Positions 1-8,848 are shown, numbered from the stretch's first letter. The stretch: 64,000 bases of DNA from Streptomyces sp. WMMC500 (GCF_027497195.1 NZ_CP114905.1:6521001-6585000); one strand, 5' to 3'. Numbers and translations are program-made. The notes: generated from the letters alone by a model not told the origin.

Positions 1-399
1 GTCCGGGTCGACGGCGCGGTGAGGTTTGCGGAGGTGAGCGAGCAGGAGCTCGAGGTCAGCGCCGACCACGTCTTCGTCTACGTGCTGCGTTCCGCCAAGG
101 AGTCCGCCGGGGCGGCCGGAAGCGCGGACGCCTCGCTGTTCACCGTGCGCCGCCAGGTGCGCATCCGCTTCGACCACGACGACCTGCGCGACCGCCAACT
201 GGAGCTGGCCGAGACCGCGCTGACCGCCGGGCCGCTGGCGTGCACCGCGGACGCCGCGGCGTACCTGCGGCCGCTGCTGGCCGGCGAGCGGGATCCGCAG
301 AAGACGCCGCAGGGCACCAACCCGTTCGCGACGCCGGGGCAGTTGAGCGGCGCGCTGTGCGGGGTGCTGGACACGGGCCAGGTGACGAGAGCGTCGTAG
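1..399 (+). CDS. C-terminal part of an unrecognised conserved protein (truncated by window edge)
   Basis: The reading frame is open from base 1 and ends at a TAG at 397-399, so the true start lies upstream of the window; the GTG at 19 is only an internal candidate. The visible 132 residues are hydrophilic with no membrane segment. They mix beta-prone stretches (HVFVYVL, FTVRRQVRIRFDHDDL) with a helical tail that ends in a Gly/Pro/Thr-rich segment. I do not recognise the family. The charged RFDHDDLRDRQ stretch looks like an ordinary soluble domain. It converges with the M48 protease gene across a hairpin at about 512-539. Codon use matches its neighbours, so coding is likely but function is open. 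Confidence 0.6.
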   Translation, partial: VRVDGAVRFAEVSEQELEVSADHVFVYVLRSAKESAGAAGSADASLFTVRRQVRIRFDHDDLRDRQLELAETALTAGPLACTADAAAYLRPLLAGERDPQKTPQGTNPFATPGQLSGALCGVLDTGQVTRAS

Positions 400-511
400 C
401 CCGCGGAGGTACGGGCCGGGCGCACGGGCGGACGGGACGTACGGACCGGAGGGGCCGGACCCGCCGACCGCGCGTACGACCGGCACCCCCGCACCCCCCA
501 AAGAACGGCGC

Positions 512-539
512 CGCCGCCCCGGGACGAGGGGAGGCGGCG
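512..539. terminator. Hairpin terminator between convergent genes
   Basis: A 7-bp G+C stem (CGCCGCC with GGCGGCG) extends by two pairs around a bulged A. It lies between the stop of the first gene and the stop of the M48 protease. There is no T-tract on either strand, which is usual for actinobacterial terminators. Confidence 0.4.
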
Positions 540-582
540 TGCGTACGGGGGGCGGGCGCTGCCCGCCGAGCGGAGGGGGTGC

Positions 583-1668
583 TCAGTTGGGCGAGGCGTC
601 CGAGGGGCCGGACCCGTCCGACGGACCCGAGCCGCCGGAGCCGCCGGTGCCGCGGCTGTTGAAGCGGTCCCGCAGCTTGCCGCCTATGTCGGCGGTGCCG
701 CCCGCGATGTCGTTGACGAGCCGCAGCAGCGGGTCCTTGCTGTTCTTCACGGTGTCCGCGTAGCTGCTGGCCGACTCGCGGAAGGAGTCGCGCGCGGAGG
801 CGTCCTTGTCCTCGTCGCGCCGCGGGTAGTGGCCGTCCATGATCCGCTGGTAGTCGCGGCTCTCCGACCACCTCTTGAGCTCGGCGGCCCGGATGGTGGT
901 GAACGGGTGGCTGCGCGGCAGCACGTTGAGGATCTTCAGGACGGAGTCGCGGACGTCGCCGCCCTTGTCGTACTCCTCGGCCTGCTGGAGGAAGGCGTCG
1001 ACGTTCATCTCGTGCAGGTGGTTGCCGCCGGCGAGCTTCATCAGCCCGCGCATCGACGCCTCCAGGTCCTGCCCGACGAGCAGCCCGGCGCGGTCCGCGG
1101 ACAGCTCCGACTTGCGGAACCACTCCAGCAGCGCGGCGATGATGGCCCGGATCGCCAGGGCGCCCAGCGGGATCCAGGCGAGCGCGAGGGCGAGGTTGGT
1201 GAGGAAGAGCATGATCGTGCGGTACACCGAGTGGCCGGAGAGCGCGTGGCCCACCTCGTGACCGACGACCGCCCGCATCTCCTCCTCGTCGAGCAGCTCG
1301 ACGAGGCCGGTGGTGACGACGATGATCGGCTCGTCCATGCCGATGCACATCGCGTTGGGCTGGGGGTCCTGCTTGACGTACATCTGCGGGACCTTCTCCA
1401 GGTCCAGGATGTAACAGGCGTCGCGCAGCATGTCGTGCAGGTGCTGGAACTGCTGGTCGCTGACCCGCACCGAGTCGGAGAGGAACAGCAGCCGCAGCGA
1501 GCGCTCGGGCAGCATGCCGCTGATCGCCTTGAAGACCTTGTCGAAGCCGGTGAGCTTGCGCAGCGAGACCAGCGCGGAGCGGTCGGCGGGGTGCTCGTAC
1601 GCCCGTGAGGAGATGCCGGGGAACCTCCGGCGTTCTCGGCTCGGCACGTTCTTGTTGAGTTCAGGCAT
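583..1668 (-). CDS. M48 family (HtpX-like) zinc metalloprotease
   Basis: A 361-residue protein with the gluzincin signature HEVGH at residues 137-141 (His137, Glu138, His141) and a likely third zinc ligand at Glu188 in [10 protein letters not shown]. This is the M48 pattern of membrane-associated peptidases that clip misfolded or membrane proteins. A hydrophobic stretch at about 151-180, between the two zinc motifs, fits the HtpX membrane hairpin. The C-terminus is a Gly/Ser/Pro-rich low-complexity tail. The ATG at 1668 was chosen because a GGAGGGG-type ribosome site lies about 11 bases upstream; the frame extends further but with implausible composition. It is divergent from the small membrane protein and nadD. 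The substrate is unknown. Confidence 0.85.
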   Translation of the reverse strand: MPELNKNVPSRERRRFPGISSRAYEHPADRSALVSLRKLTGFDKVFKAISGMLPERSLRLLFLSDSVRVSDQQFQHLHDMLRDACYILDLEKVPQMYVKQDPQPNAMCIGMDEPIIVVTTGLVELLDEEEMRAVVGHEVGHALSGHSVYRTIMLFLTNLALALAWIPLGALAIRAIIAALLEWFRKSELSADRAGLLVGQDLEASMRGLMKLAGGNHLHEMNVDAFLQQAEEYDKGGDVRDSVLKILNVLPRSHPFTTIRAAELKRWSESRDYQRIMDGHYPRRDEDKDASARDSFRESASSYADTVKNSKDPLLRLVNDIAGGTADIGGKLRDRFNSRGTGGSGGSGPSDGSGPSDASPN

Positions 1669-1907
1669 GTGCGTCCGTCCCCTCCCCGTACGTCTGACCC
1701 CCAAGGCTAGTGCGACAACGGGCCGGCGCGGCCGGGAGTTCCGTAGCAGGTTCGTCACGGCACCCGTACCGGGCGGTGACCTCGACGGCCGCCGCGGCGG
1801 GCCCGCCCGCGCCCCCCGATGGCGGAGCCGACGTGGGGGCACGCCGCGGACCCGCTTACGATGTCGAGGCACGCCCACCCGACGACACCGGATTGGCCAC
1901 AGTGACC

Positions 1908-2090
1908 ATGAGCGCTCTGACCGCCGCCCACGACCTCGCCGTGACCCTCGCCGCCGCATCCGAGAGCGGAGGCGGCGGCCATCACGAGAGCGACGACTCC
2001 AGCCTCAACGCGTACTTCGTCGGCGGGAGCGCGCTGTTCATCCTGCTGCTGCTGCTCTTCATCACCACCCGCTTCAACCGGGACCGCTGA
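1908..2090 (+). CDS. Small single-pass membrane protein upstream of nadD
   Basis: A 60-residue ORF starting at ATG 1908. It has an N-terminal Ala-rich helix, a Gly/His/Asp-rich middle (residues 24-32) and a strong transmembrane helix at about 39-54 ([15 protein letters not shown]), then a short basic tail TTRFNRDR. Its stop lies only 5 bases before the GTG chosen for nadD, so the two are probably translationally coupled. I recognise no domain. The position just before nadD and normal codon use argue that it is real. The role is unknown. Confidence 0.65.
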   Translation: MSALTAAHDLAVTLAAASESGGGGHHESDDSSLNAYFVGGSALFILLLLLFITTRFNRDR

Positions 2091-2095
2091 AGGCG

Positions 2096-2686
2096 GTGAG
2101 GCGCAGACTGGGCGTGATGGGCGGGACGTTCGACCCCGTCCACCACGGTCACCTGGTGGCGGCGAGCGAGGTCGCCGCCCGCTTCCACCTCGACGAGGTG
2201 ATCTTCGTGCCCACGGGCGAGCCGTGGCAGAAGAGCGAGAAGGCGGTCTCGCCGCGCGAGGACCGCTATCTGATGACCGTGATCGCCACGGCGTCGAACC
2301 CCCAGTTCTCGGTCAGCCGCATCGACATCGACCGCGACGGCCCGACGTACACGATCGACACCCTCCGGGAGCTGCACGCGCTCGAACCGGAGGCGGAGCT
2401 GTTCTTCATCACCGGCGCGGACGCGCTCTCCCAGATCTTCACCTGGCGGGGCTGGGACGAGCTGTTCTCGCTGGCCCACTTCATCGGAGTGACCAGGCCG
2501 GGTCACCGGTTGCACGACCCCGGGCTGCCCGAGGGCAGGGTGTCGCTGGTCGAGGTTCCCGCGCTCGCCATCTCGTCCACGGATTGCCGGGAACGGGTGG
2601 CTCGTGACGAACCCGTCTGGTATTTGGTGCCAGACGGCGTTGTGCGCTACATCAACAAGCGAAGGCTTTACCGCGACCCGGAATGA
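2096..2686 (+). CDS. nadD: Nicotinate-nucleotide adenylyltransferase
   Basis: NadD joins nicotinate mononucleotide to AMP from ATP, giving deamido-NAD in NAD synthesis. The 196-residue product has the nucleotidyltransferase motif [11 protein letters not shown] at about residues 9-19 and the C-terminal ISSTDCR motif of the ISSTxxR type. I chose GTG 2096 over ATG 2117 because the first beta strand (RRLGVM) that carries the GGTFDP loop would otherwise be lost. The ribosome site is poor, consistent with coupling to the small ORF that ends at 2090. Downstream are the LytR-like gene and rsfS, the usual actinobacterial order. Confidence 0.9.
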   Translation: MRRRLGVMGGTFDPVHHGHLVAASEVAARFHLDEVIFVPTGEPWQKSEKAVSPREDRYLMTVIATASNPQFSVSRIDIDRDGPTYTIDTLRELHALEPEAELFFITGADALSQIFTWRGWDELFSLAHFIGVTRPGHRLHDPGLPEGRVSLVEVPALAISSTDCRERVARDEPVWYLVPDGVVRYINKRRLYRDPE

Positions 2687-2784
2687 AGCGCAGGATCTAC
2701 GGGGGCGGCGGGGGCCGCACGGGGAGCGAAGGGTAAGCACGGGGGGACCGTGGGCGGGGATTGCCCATAATGGAAGGGGCACCA

Positions 2785-4464
2785 GTGAACGACGGATACC
2801 GCGGCCCTCAGGGCCACGACCCGTACGAGGACCCCTACGCCCGCGGCTACGACGCGTACGGACAGCAGGGCTACGACTACGACGGGCAGGGCGCCCCCCA
2901 GGACCCCGGCCAGCGCTACCGGGATCCGTCCGGCGGCTACGGGTACGACTACGACCCGTACGCCCAGCAGCAGCCCCCGCAGCAGGCCCCCTACCCGGCC
3001 CAGGCCCCCCACCCCCAGGCGCGGCAGCACTACGCCCCGCAGGCCCCGCCCCCGGCCGTCGGGTACGACTACGACTACGACCCCTACGGCCCGGCCGCGC
3101 ACTCCGGCGAGCAGCCCGTGACCGCCGTACCCCCCGACGGCGACTGGGCGCGCATCCCGCAGCAGCGCGCGCCGGGGGAGCCCGCCGGCCCGGGCGGGCC
3201 GCCCCACGAGCCGCGCGAGTACGCCACCGAGCAGTTCTCCTTCGTCGAGGACGAGACCGAGTCCTCCGAAGACGTCATCGACTGGCTGAAGTTCACCGAG
3301 AGCCGCACCGAGCGGCGCGAGGAGGCCAAGCGCCGCGGCCGCAACCGCCGCGTCGCGCTGCTGGTCGTCATGGTCCTCGCCGTGCTCGGCGGCACCGGCT
3401 ACCTGTGGGCCACCGACCGGCTCCCCTTCGTCGGCGGCGAGTCCGGGCCCCCGGCGGCGGCCGAGGAGAAGCGCGACACCCTCGTGGTGCACCTGCACGA
3501 CACCGACGGCGGCGGCAGCGCCACGGCGCTGCTCGTGAACAACGCCACCACCGGCAAGGGCACCACGGTGCTGCTCCCCAACGACCTCGCCGTCTCCGGC
3601 GACGACGGCACCGCCACCACCCTCGGCCAGGCCGTCGACGAGCAGGGCGCGGGCGCCACCCGGGACGCGATCGACACGCTGCTCGGCTCGCAGATCAAGG
3701 GGAGCTGGCGGCTGGACACCCCGTACCTGGAGATCCTCGTGGAGGGCGTCGGCGGCATCACCGTCGACGCGGACGCGACCGTGCCCGGCGCGAAGAAGGG
3801 CGACGACCCGCTGGTCGAGGAGGGCCAGAAGCGCAGGCTCAACGGCGAGCAGGCCATCGCCTACGCCACCCACCTGGCGGACGGCGAGCCGCAGACGGCG
3901 CAGTTGCAGCGCTTCGGGCAGGTCATGCAGGCGGTGCTGCGGAACCTGCCGAGCGATCCGGCGGGCGCCAAGAGCCTGGTGAAGTCCATGGGCATGGTCC
4001 TCGACCCGTCGCTGTCGGAGGCCGAGCTGGCCGCGTCCCTGGCGTCGCTGTCGGAGCTGGCCAAGGAGGGCGCGTACGCGACCGAGACGCTGGACGTCGG
4101 GGGCGACGGCCGGCCGAGCGAGCAGGCCACGCGGAAGGTCGTCGAGGACGTCCTCGGCGGCACGGTCAAGAGCCCCGACGGGGCCGCGGCCCCGCGGGTC
4201 AGCGTGCAGAACGGCGCGGGCAGCGCGAAGCCGGCGGAAACGGCGAAGGTCGCGCTGGTCAACGGCGGCTTCACCTTTGTCGACGGCGGCCAGGCGGCGG
4301 AGCCCGCGGAGACCTCCGAGGTGCGCTACAAGGACGCGGCGGCGAAGGAGCAGGCCGTGCAGGTCGCCAAGACGCTGGGGCTGCCGGAGAAGGCGGTGGC
4401 CAAGGGCGAGACGCCCGCGAACGCGGACGTCGTGGTCGTCCTCGGGCAGGACTACGAGGGGTGA
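2785..4464 (+). CDS. LytR/CpsA/Psr-like membrane protein with LytR C-terminal domain
   Basis: A 559-residue protein with a Tyr/Asp/Gln/Pro-rich cytoplasmic N-terminus (about 1-115, repeated YDYDPY motifs), an acidic linker, a basic stop, one transmembrane helix at about 188-210 and a large extracellular part. The extracellular region resembles an LCP domain, the family that transfers glycopolymers to peptidoglycan, followed by a LytR_C domain at about 465-555. Where LCP enzymes carry an IPRD motif and clustered arginines after LNGEQALAY, this has LPND and no arginine pair, so it may not be catalytic. GTG 2785 was chosen for its GAAGGGG ribosome site; ATG 2770 and TTG 2761 are in frame upstream. 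Confidence 0.75.
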   Translation: MNDGYRGPQGHDPYEDPYARGYDAYGQQGYDYDGQGAPQDPGQRYRDPSGGYGYDYDPYAQQQPPQQAPYPAQAPHPQARQHYAPQAPPPAVGYDYDYDPYGPAAHSGEQPVTAVPPDGDWARIPQQRAPGEPAGPGGPPHEPREYATEQFSFVEDETESSEDVIDWLKFTESRTERREEAKRRGRNRRVALLVVMVLAVLGGTGYLWATDRLPFVGGESGPPAAAEEKRDTLVVHLHDTDGGGSATALLVNNATTGKGTTVLLPNDLAVSGDDGTATTLGQAVDEQGAGATRDAIDTLLGSQIKGSWRLDTPYLEILVEGVGGITVDADATVPGAKKGDDPLVEEGQKRRLNGEQAIAYATHLADGEPQTAQLQRFGQVMQAVLRNLPSDPAGAKSLVKSMGMVLDPSLSEAELAASLASLSELAKEGAYATETLDVGGDGRPSEQATRKVVEDVLGGTVKSPDGAAAPRVSVQNGAGSAKPAETAKVALVNGGFTFVDGGQAAEPAETSEVRYKDAAAKEQAVQVAKTLGLPEKAVAKGETPANADVVVVLGQDYEG

Positions 4465-4564
4465 CGGTGCCGGAAGCCGCGGGGCTGTCGTACGGGCGTG
4501 AGATCCTGGAATGTGTATCCACGGTGATACCCCGAGTTCCCGACAGAAGTGGACAGCCCCGCCC

Positions 4565-4996
4565 GTGACCGCAACGGACCGCTCCATCGACCTGGTCAGC
4601 ACCGCGGCGCAGGCCGCCGCCGACAAGCTCGCGCACGACATCGTCGCGTACGACGTCAGCGACGTCCTCGCCATCACCGACGCCTTTCTGCTCGCCTCGG
4701 CGCCCAACGACCGCCAGGTCAAGGCCGTCGTGGACGGCATCGAGGAGGCCCTGCTGAAGGAGCGCGGCGCCAAGCCGGTGCGGCGCGAGGGCGAGCGGGA
4801 CGGCCGCTGGGTCCTGCTGGACTACTCGGACATCGTGGTCCACGTGCAGCACTCCGAGGAGCGGGTGTTCTACGCGCTGGAGCGGCTGTGGAAGGACTGC
4901 CCGACGCTGGACCTGCCGCCGGACGCGGTGGCCACCCGGGGCCGCGCCGCCGAGTACGCGCAGGCGCACGGCGACGGGGTCCGGCGGGATGCGTGA
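4565..4996 (+). CDS. rsfS: Ribosome silencing factor RsfS (Iojap family)
   Basis: A 143-residue member of the RsfS/DUF143 family. RsfS binds uL14 on the large subunit and blocks subunit joining in starvation. Family motifs are present: the opening helix before DVSDVLAITDAFLLASAPNDRQ, then the W-x-LLDYSDIVVHV strand and an E-RVFYALERLW helix. GTG 4565 gives the expected length. The gene overlaps the next one by 8 bases, indicating an operon nadD - LytR-like - rsfS - phosphatase that is conserved in streptomycetes. Confidence 0.9.
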   Translation: MTATDRSIDLVSTAAQAAADKLAHDIVAYDVSDVLAITDAFLLASAPNDRQVKAVVDGIEEALLKERGAKPVRREGERDGRWVLLDYSDIVVHVQHSEERVFYALERLWKDCPTLDLPPDAVATRGRAAEYAQAHGDGVRRDA

Positions 4997-5624
4997 CCGC
5001 CGGATCGTCCTGTGGCGGCACGGCCAGACGGCGTGGAACCTGGAGGGGCGCTTCCAGGGCCAGACGGACATCGAGCTGACCGAGGCGGGCGTGCTGCAGG
5101 CGCGGCGCGCCGCCCGGCTGCTTGCGGCGCTGCGGCCGGACGCGATGATCTGCTCCGACCTGCTGCGGACGCGCGCCACGGCCGCGGAGCTGGTGGCGCT
5201 GACGGGCCTTGAGGTGACGTACGACAGCGCCCTGCGGGAGACGTACGCGGGCGTCTGGCAGGGGCTGACGCACGACGAGATCATCGCGCGGCACGGCGAG
5301 CAGTACGCCGCGTGGAGGCGCGGCGAGCCGGTGCGGCGCGGCGGCGGTGAGCTGGAGACCGAGGTCGCGGACCGGGCGGCGCCGGTGGTGCTGGCGCACG
5401 CCGACAAGCTGACGGACGTCGGCACGCTGGTGGTGGTCAGCCACGGGGGCACGATCCGCACGACGATCGGGCGGCTGCTGGGCATCGAGCCGCGGCACTG
5501 GGAGGCGCTGGGCGGGCTGTCGAACTGCAGTTGGTCGGTGCTGGGAGAGTCGGTGCGCGGCTGGCGGCTGCTGGAGCACAACGCGGGGAGCCTGCCGGAG
5601 CCGGTGCTCGGCGACGACACGTGA
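4989..5624 (+). CDS. Histidine phosphatase family protein (phosphoglycerate mutase-like)
   Basis: A 211-residue protein with the catalytic RHG motif at residues 10-12 (His11 is the phospho-acceptor) and the second conserved histidine in VVVSHGGTIR at about 153. The SDLLRTRATA segment and a glutamate-containing ALRETYAGVWQG segment are also typical of the branch-1 family. This clade includes acid phosphatases and glucosyl-3-phosphoglycerate phosphatase; the substrate cannot be fixed from sequence alone. It starts inside the end of rsfS, so it is co-translated. Confidence 0.85.
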   Translation: MRDRRIVLWRHGQTAWNLEGRFQGQTDIELTEAGVLQARRAARLLAALRPDAMICSDLLRTRATAAELVALTGLEVTYDSALRETYAGVWQGLTHDEIIARHGEQYAAWRRGEPVRRGGGELETEVADRAAPVVLAHADKLTDVGTLVVVSHGGTIRTTIGRLLGIEPRHWEALGGLSNCSWSVLGESVRGWRLLEHNAGSLPEPVLGDDT

Positions 5625-5652
5625 GGATCGGGCGGTCCGGGGAAACCGATTT

Positions 5653-5680
5653 TTGTTTCCGGCCCCCTTCCCGCTAAGCT
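5653..5680 (+). promoter_or_regulatory. Candidate promoter for tRNA-Ala copy 1
   Basis: TTGTTT at 5653-5658 and TAAGCT at 5675-5680 are separated by 16 bases. They lie 36 bases before the tRNA, in the only AT-rich stretch of the interval. A GGAAAC/GTTTCC hairpin overlaps the -35 and may terminate the upstream operon. Confidence 0.4.
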
Positions 5681-5716
5681 CTGACACGTTCCGCCCGCCA
5701 GGTTCGGCGGCCGTAC

Positions 5717-5789
<73 letters not shown>

Positions 5790-5805
5790 CGCGAACGATC
5801 TTCGA

Positions 5806-5830
5806 AATCCCGTCCCGCTGGGGCGGGATT
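5806..5830. terminator. Hairpin terminator after tRNA-Ala copy 1
   Basis: AATCCCG (5806-5812) pairs with CGGGATT (5824-5830), with further inner G-C pairs. It lies between the tRNA and the convergent XRE regulator, so it may serve both directions. Confidence 0.6.
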
Positions 5831-5858
5831 CGTCGTTTCCGGAGCCCTCAGCGATCCC

Positions 5859-6761
5859 TCAGCGACTCGCTCGGGCGCGCTCCTCCGACAGGGGGCGGGC
5901 GTGGGCCGGGCAGCCGATCAGCGGATCGGCCAGGGTCCGCAGGCAGTCGAGCAGCTTGCGGCTCTCGTCGTCCGCGGGGGTGTAGACCACGATCCGGGTC
6001 TCCGGCATGCCCGTGATCGACAGCGACGTGGAGACGCAGCGCAGCTCGCCGACCGAGGCGTGCTGCACGACCTTGATGCGTGAGCCGGGCGGGGCCACGT
6101 CCCCGCTGCGCCACATCGCCGAGAAGTCCTCGCTGATCTCGGACAGGCCGCGGATCAGCCGCTCCCAGGACGGCTCGCCGACGTGCCGCCCGTACGCCCC
6201 GCGGAGCGTCGCCACCAGGATCGGCAGCTCCTCGTCCCGGTTGGTCATCGCGCAGCAGCAGGCGCGGGTGGAGAAGAGCTGCCACAGGACGTTCCGCTCG
6301 TGCGGCTCGGCGGCGCGGACGGCGGGGAACATCCGCTCGTACAGGTCGTTGGCCGCGAGGACGTCGTAGCGCGAGTTGTAGACCGCCGCGGGCAGGTCCA
6401 TGGCTGCGAGGATCCCGAGCACCTCCGGGCCGACGGACCGGGCGGCGGCGGCCGGCTCGGGCGCGTACGGCACCGCGGCGAGGTGGTAGAGGTGCTCGCG
6501 CTCCATCGCGTCGAGGCGCAGGGTGCGCGCCACCGCGTCGAGCACCTGGGGGCTGGCGTTGATGGGCCGGCCCTGCTCCAGCCACGTGTACCACGTGACG
6601 CCGACGCCGGAGAGCTGCGCGACCTCCTCGCGGCGCAGCCCCGGGGTGCGGCGCCGCGGGCCCGGCGGCATGCCGACGTCCGCCGGGGTGATGCGCGCCC
6701 TGCGGCTGCGCAGGAAGGCGGCCAGCTCCGGCCTGCGGCGTCCGTTCGCCACCGTCGTCAT
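5859..6761 (-). CDS. XRE-family transcriptional regulator with MmyB-like ligand domain
   Basis: A 300-residue protein. The N-terminal helix-turn-helix (about residues 10-80) includes the hallmark RTPGLRREEVAQLSGVGVTWYTWLEQG. A C-terminal MmyB-type sensor domain (about 110-285) follows. Such proteins usually control an adjacent oxidoreductase or exporter gene. Here the divergent neighbour is an MFS exporter, with only about 107 bases between starts, so autoregulation and control of the exporter are likely. The second of two close ATGs (6761) was chosen because GGGGAG sits 6-7 bases before it; the alternative ATG at 6767 overlaps that ribosome site. The ligand is unknown. Confidence 0.85.
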   Translation of the reverse strand: MTTVANGRRRPELAAFLRSRRARITPADVGMPPGPRRRTPGLRREEVAQLSGVGVTWYTWLEQGRPINASPQVLDAVARTLRLDAMEREHLYHLAAVPYAPEPAAAARSVGPEVLGILAAMDLPAAVYNSRYDVLAANDLYERMFPAVRAAEPHERNVLWQLFSTRACCCAMTNRDEELPILVATLRGAYGRHVGEPSWERLIRGLSEISEDFSAMWRSGDVAPPGSRIKVVQHASVGELRCVSTSLSITGMPETRIVVYTPADDESRKLLDCLRTLADPLIGCPAHARPLSEERARASR

Positions 6762-6810
6762 GCTCATCTCCCCAGGGTCGGGCCGGCCGGCCCGCCGTGC
6801 CAGGTGCTGT

Positions 6811-6845
6811 CAGTACCAGCATTGGCAGGCTCTCATTACCAGTAC
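6811..6845. promoter_or_regulatory. Candidate operator/promoter between XRE regulator and MFS exporter
   Basis: The divergent intergenic region holds two related arms, CAGTACCAG at 6811-6819 and TACCAGTAC at 6837-6845, around TTGGCA at 6822-6827. The repeated TACCAG element about 25 bases apart is the only ordered AT-richer DNA here. It is a reasonable binding site for the XRE protein. Confidence 0.3.
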
Positions 6846-6868
6846 AGCGCCCGGGAGATGCTCGCGGT

Positions 6869-8368
6869 ATGCGTGAGACCACCACGACCTCCCCCGCCGA
6901 CGGCCCCCGGTCGCCCGGCACCGCCGATGCATCCAGTAAAGCGCCCGGCACCGACATCGCCCCCGGCGTGCGTACCGGCTGGCTCCTCGGCGTCGTCCTC
7001 GCCGGTCAGTTCATGGCGCTGCTCGACGTCTTCATCGTCAACGTCGCGGCCCCCACCATGCGCACCGACCTGGGCACCTCCGGGGCCGAGCTGCAACTGA
7101 TCATCGCCGGGTACGTCATCTCGTACGCCGTGCTGCTGATCACCGGTGCCCGGCTGGGCGCCATGTTCGGCCACCGCCGCATGTATCTCGTGGGGCTCGC
7201 GCTCTTCACCGCCGCCTCGCTCGCCTGCGGGCTTGCCGCAGGGCCCGGCCAGCTCATCGCGTTCCGGCTGGTGCAGGGCGCCGGCGCGGCGGCGATGATC
7301 CCGCAGGTGCTCAGCCTCATCCAGCGCACCTTCACCGGCACCGCGCGCGTCCGGGCCCTCGGCGTCTACGCGGCGGTCCTGGCCACCGGCGCGGCGGCCG
7401 GGCAGATAGCCGGCGGCATCCTGGTCAGCGCCGACCTCTTCGGCTGGGGCTGGCGCCCGGTGTTCCTGGTGAACGTGGTCGTGGGCCTGCCCCTGCTCGT
7501 GCTCGGCGCCCGGCTGCTGCCGGGCGACGAGCCGCGGCCCGCGGCGGGCGGCGGCCCGGTCTACGGCGGGGTGCTCGACCGCGGCGGGCTGGTGCTGCTC
7601 GCCACCGCGGTCTCCCTGTTCACCGTGCCGCTGGTGCTGGGCCAGGAGCTGGACTGGCCCGCCTGGGGCTGGGTCATGCTGGCCGGCAGCGTGGCGGCGG
7701 CGGTGGCCTTCGCGGCGTACGAGTCGAGCCTGGCCCGGCGCGGGGGCGTGCCGCTGTTCCCGCCGCGCGTGGTGCGTGCGCCGGGGATGCCCGTGGCCGT
7801 CGTGCGCACCGGTCTCTCGATGGTGGTCAACGGCGGGTTCATGTTCGTCATGGCGCTGCACCTGCAGTCGGGGCTCGGCTTCGGCGCGCTGCGCGCGGGG
7901 CTGACCTTCGTGCCGACCGCCGTCGCCTTCGGGGCCGCCGGGCTGACCTGGCAGCGGCTCCCGGAGCGGCTGCGCCCGGCGCTGGTGCCGGCCGGCTTCG
8001 CGACGCTCACGGTGTCGTTCCTGGCGGTGGGCCTGGCGATGCGCGACGGCGGCGAGGGCGGCCCCGGCTTCTACGCCGGGCTGACCGGCGTCGGGCTCGG
8101 CCTGGCGCTGGCCTTCAGCCCCAGCCTGACCGGCGCGCTCGCGCTCGTACGCCCCGAGGACGCGCCGCACGCCAGCGGCCTGATGACCACCACGGCACAG
8201 CTCGGCAGCCTCATCGGCGTGGCCACGATCGGCACCCTGTACCTGGAGCGCGTGGGCCCGCTGACTGCCCAGGGTTCCGCGGACGCGATCTGGGACGCCT
8301 GTCTCGCGCTGGCCGCTGTGGGGGTACTGGGGCTGCTTGCGGGGGTTCGGTACCGGTATCGGCGCTGA
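6869..8368 (+). CDS. MFS transporter, DHA2 (14-TM, EmrB/QacA-like) drug exporter
   Basis: A 499-residue polytopic membrane protein with about 14 hydrophobic helices. The first helix holds the DHA2-like LDVFIVNVAAPTM sequence (about residues 50-63). A GARLGAMFGHRRMYLVGL loop corresponds to MFS motif A, and RLVQGAGAAAMIPQ matches the motif B/C region. Proton-driven export of hydrophobic or cationic compounds is expected. A soluble Thr/Ala/Pro-rich N-terminus of about 35 residues precedes the first helix. ATG 6869 was chosen by composition and position opposite the regulator. Confidence 0.85.
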   Translation: MRETTTTSPADGPRSPGTADASSKAPGTDIAPGVRTGWLLGVVLAGQFMALLDVFIVNVAAPTMRTDLGTSGAELQLIIAGYVISYAVLLITGARLGAMFGHRRMYLVGLALFTAASLACGLAAGPGQLIAFRLVQGAGAAAMIPQVLSLIQRTFTGTARVRALGVYAAVLATGAAAGQIAGGILVSADLFGWGWRPVFLVNVVVGLPLLVLGARLLPGDEPRPAAGGGPVYGGVLDRGGLVLLATAVSLFTVPLVLGQELDWPAWGWVMLAGSVAAAVAFAAYESSLARRGGVPLFPPRVVRAPGMPVAVVRTGLSMVVNGGFMFVMALHLQSGLGFGALRAGLTFVPTAVAFGAAGLTWQRLPERLRPALVPAGFATLTVSFLAVGLAMRDGGEGGPGFYAGLTGVGLGLALAFSPSLTGALALVRPEDAPHASGLMTTTAQLGSLIGVATIGTLYLERVGPLTAQGSADAIWDACLALAAVGVLGLLAGVRYRYRR

Positions 8369-8437
8369 CCGCCTCCGGCGCGCGTGGCAGAATCACAGCA
8401 TCCTCACAGGGCGGAAGCCGAAGGGAGGGGCTGCGAG

Positions 8438-8611
8438 ATGCCTTCGTGCGCCACCGGGAGGCAGCCGGCGGCCGATTCCCGCCGGCCGGGAACGTACCGC
8501 GCCTCCGCCCTGCACTGTCCGGCCTGCGGTTCCTCGCACGTCGCGCAGGTGCTCGGTGACAACGGCGGAGTGTCCTATGTGTGCACGGCCTGCGGCCATA
8601 GCTGGAGCTGA
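8438..8611 (+). CDS. Small zinc-ribbon protein
   Basis: A 57-residue ORF with two CxxC knuckles, Cys27/Cys30 (HCPACGSSH) and Cys49/Cys52 (VCTACGHSWS), which is a rubredoxin-like zinc ribbon. The N-terminal 20 residues are low complexity. A strong AAGGGAGGGG ribosome site precedes ATG 8438. It ends 3 bases before the next small cysteine protein, so they form a two-gene unit. The function is unknown; such ribbons often bind nucleic acids or act as adaptors. Confidence 0.7.
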   Translation: MPSCATGRQPAADSRRPGTYRASALHCPACGSSHVAQVLGDNGGVSYVCTACGHSWS

Positions 8612-8614
8612 GTG

Positions 8615-8848
8615 ATGGGAGCACACAGCAGGAAGTGCGACTGGTGCGGCAACGGCACCCCGATCGTGCGCGACATGGAGCCGCTCAACCCCGACTACCA
8701 GTACTGGTGCGAGGAGTGCGCGCGGGCGCTGATCATAAAGGGCGACCCCATCGAGACGTACCGCGAGCTGGAGGGCGAGCCGATCTACGGCCGGCTGCTG
8801 GACGAACACTGCACGCTCAAGCGCTTCTACTCGTTCGCGACGGCCTGA
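8615..8848 (+). CDS. Small four-cysteine zinc-binding protein
   Basis: A 77-residue ORF with CDWC at 8-11 and CEEC at 32-35, a zinc-knuckle arrangement around an MEPLNPDYQYW segment. An acidic C-terminal half follows (IETYRELEGEPIYGRLLDEH). GGAG sits 7 bases before ATG 8615; a GTG at 8612 is in frame. It is nearly contiguous with the upstream zinc ribbon and just before tRNA-Ala copy 2. I do not recognise a named family. Confidence 0.7.
   Translation: MGAHSRKCDWCGNGTPIVRDMEPLNPDYQYWCEECARALIIKGDPIETYRELEGEPIYGRLLDEHCTLKRFYSFATA

Noticed and set aside
2668..4773. 701-codon open frame antisense to the LytR-like gene and rsfS
   Set aside because: Its composition is that of a shadow frame (Leu/Val/Gly/Arg-rich, no motifs), and the sense strand encodes recognised families.
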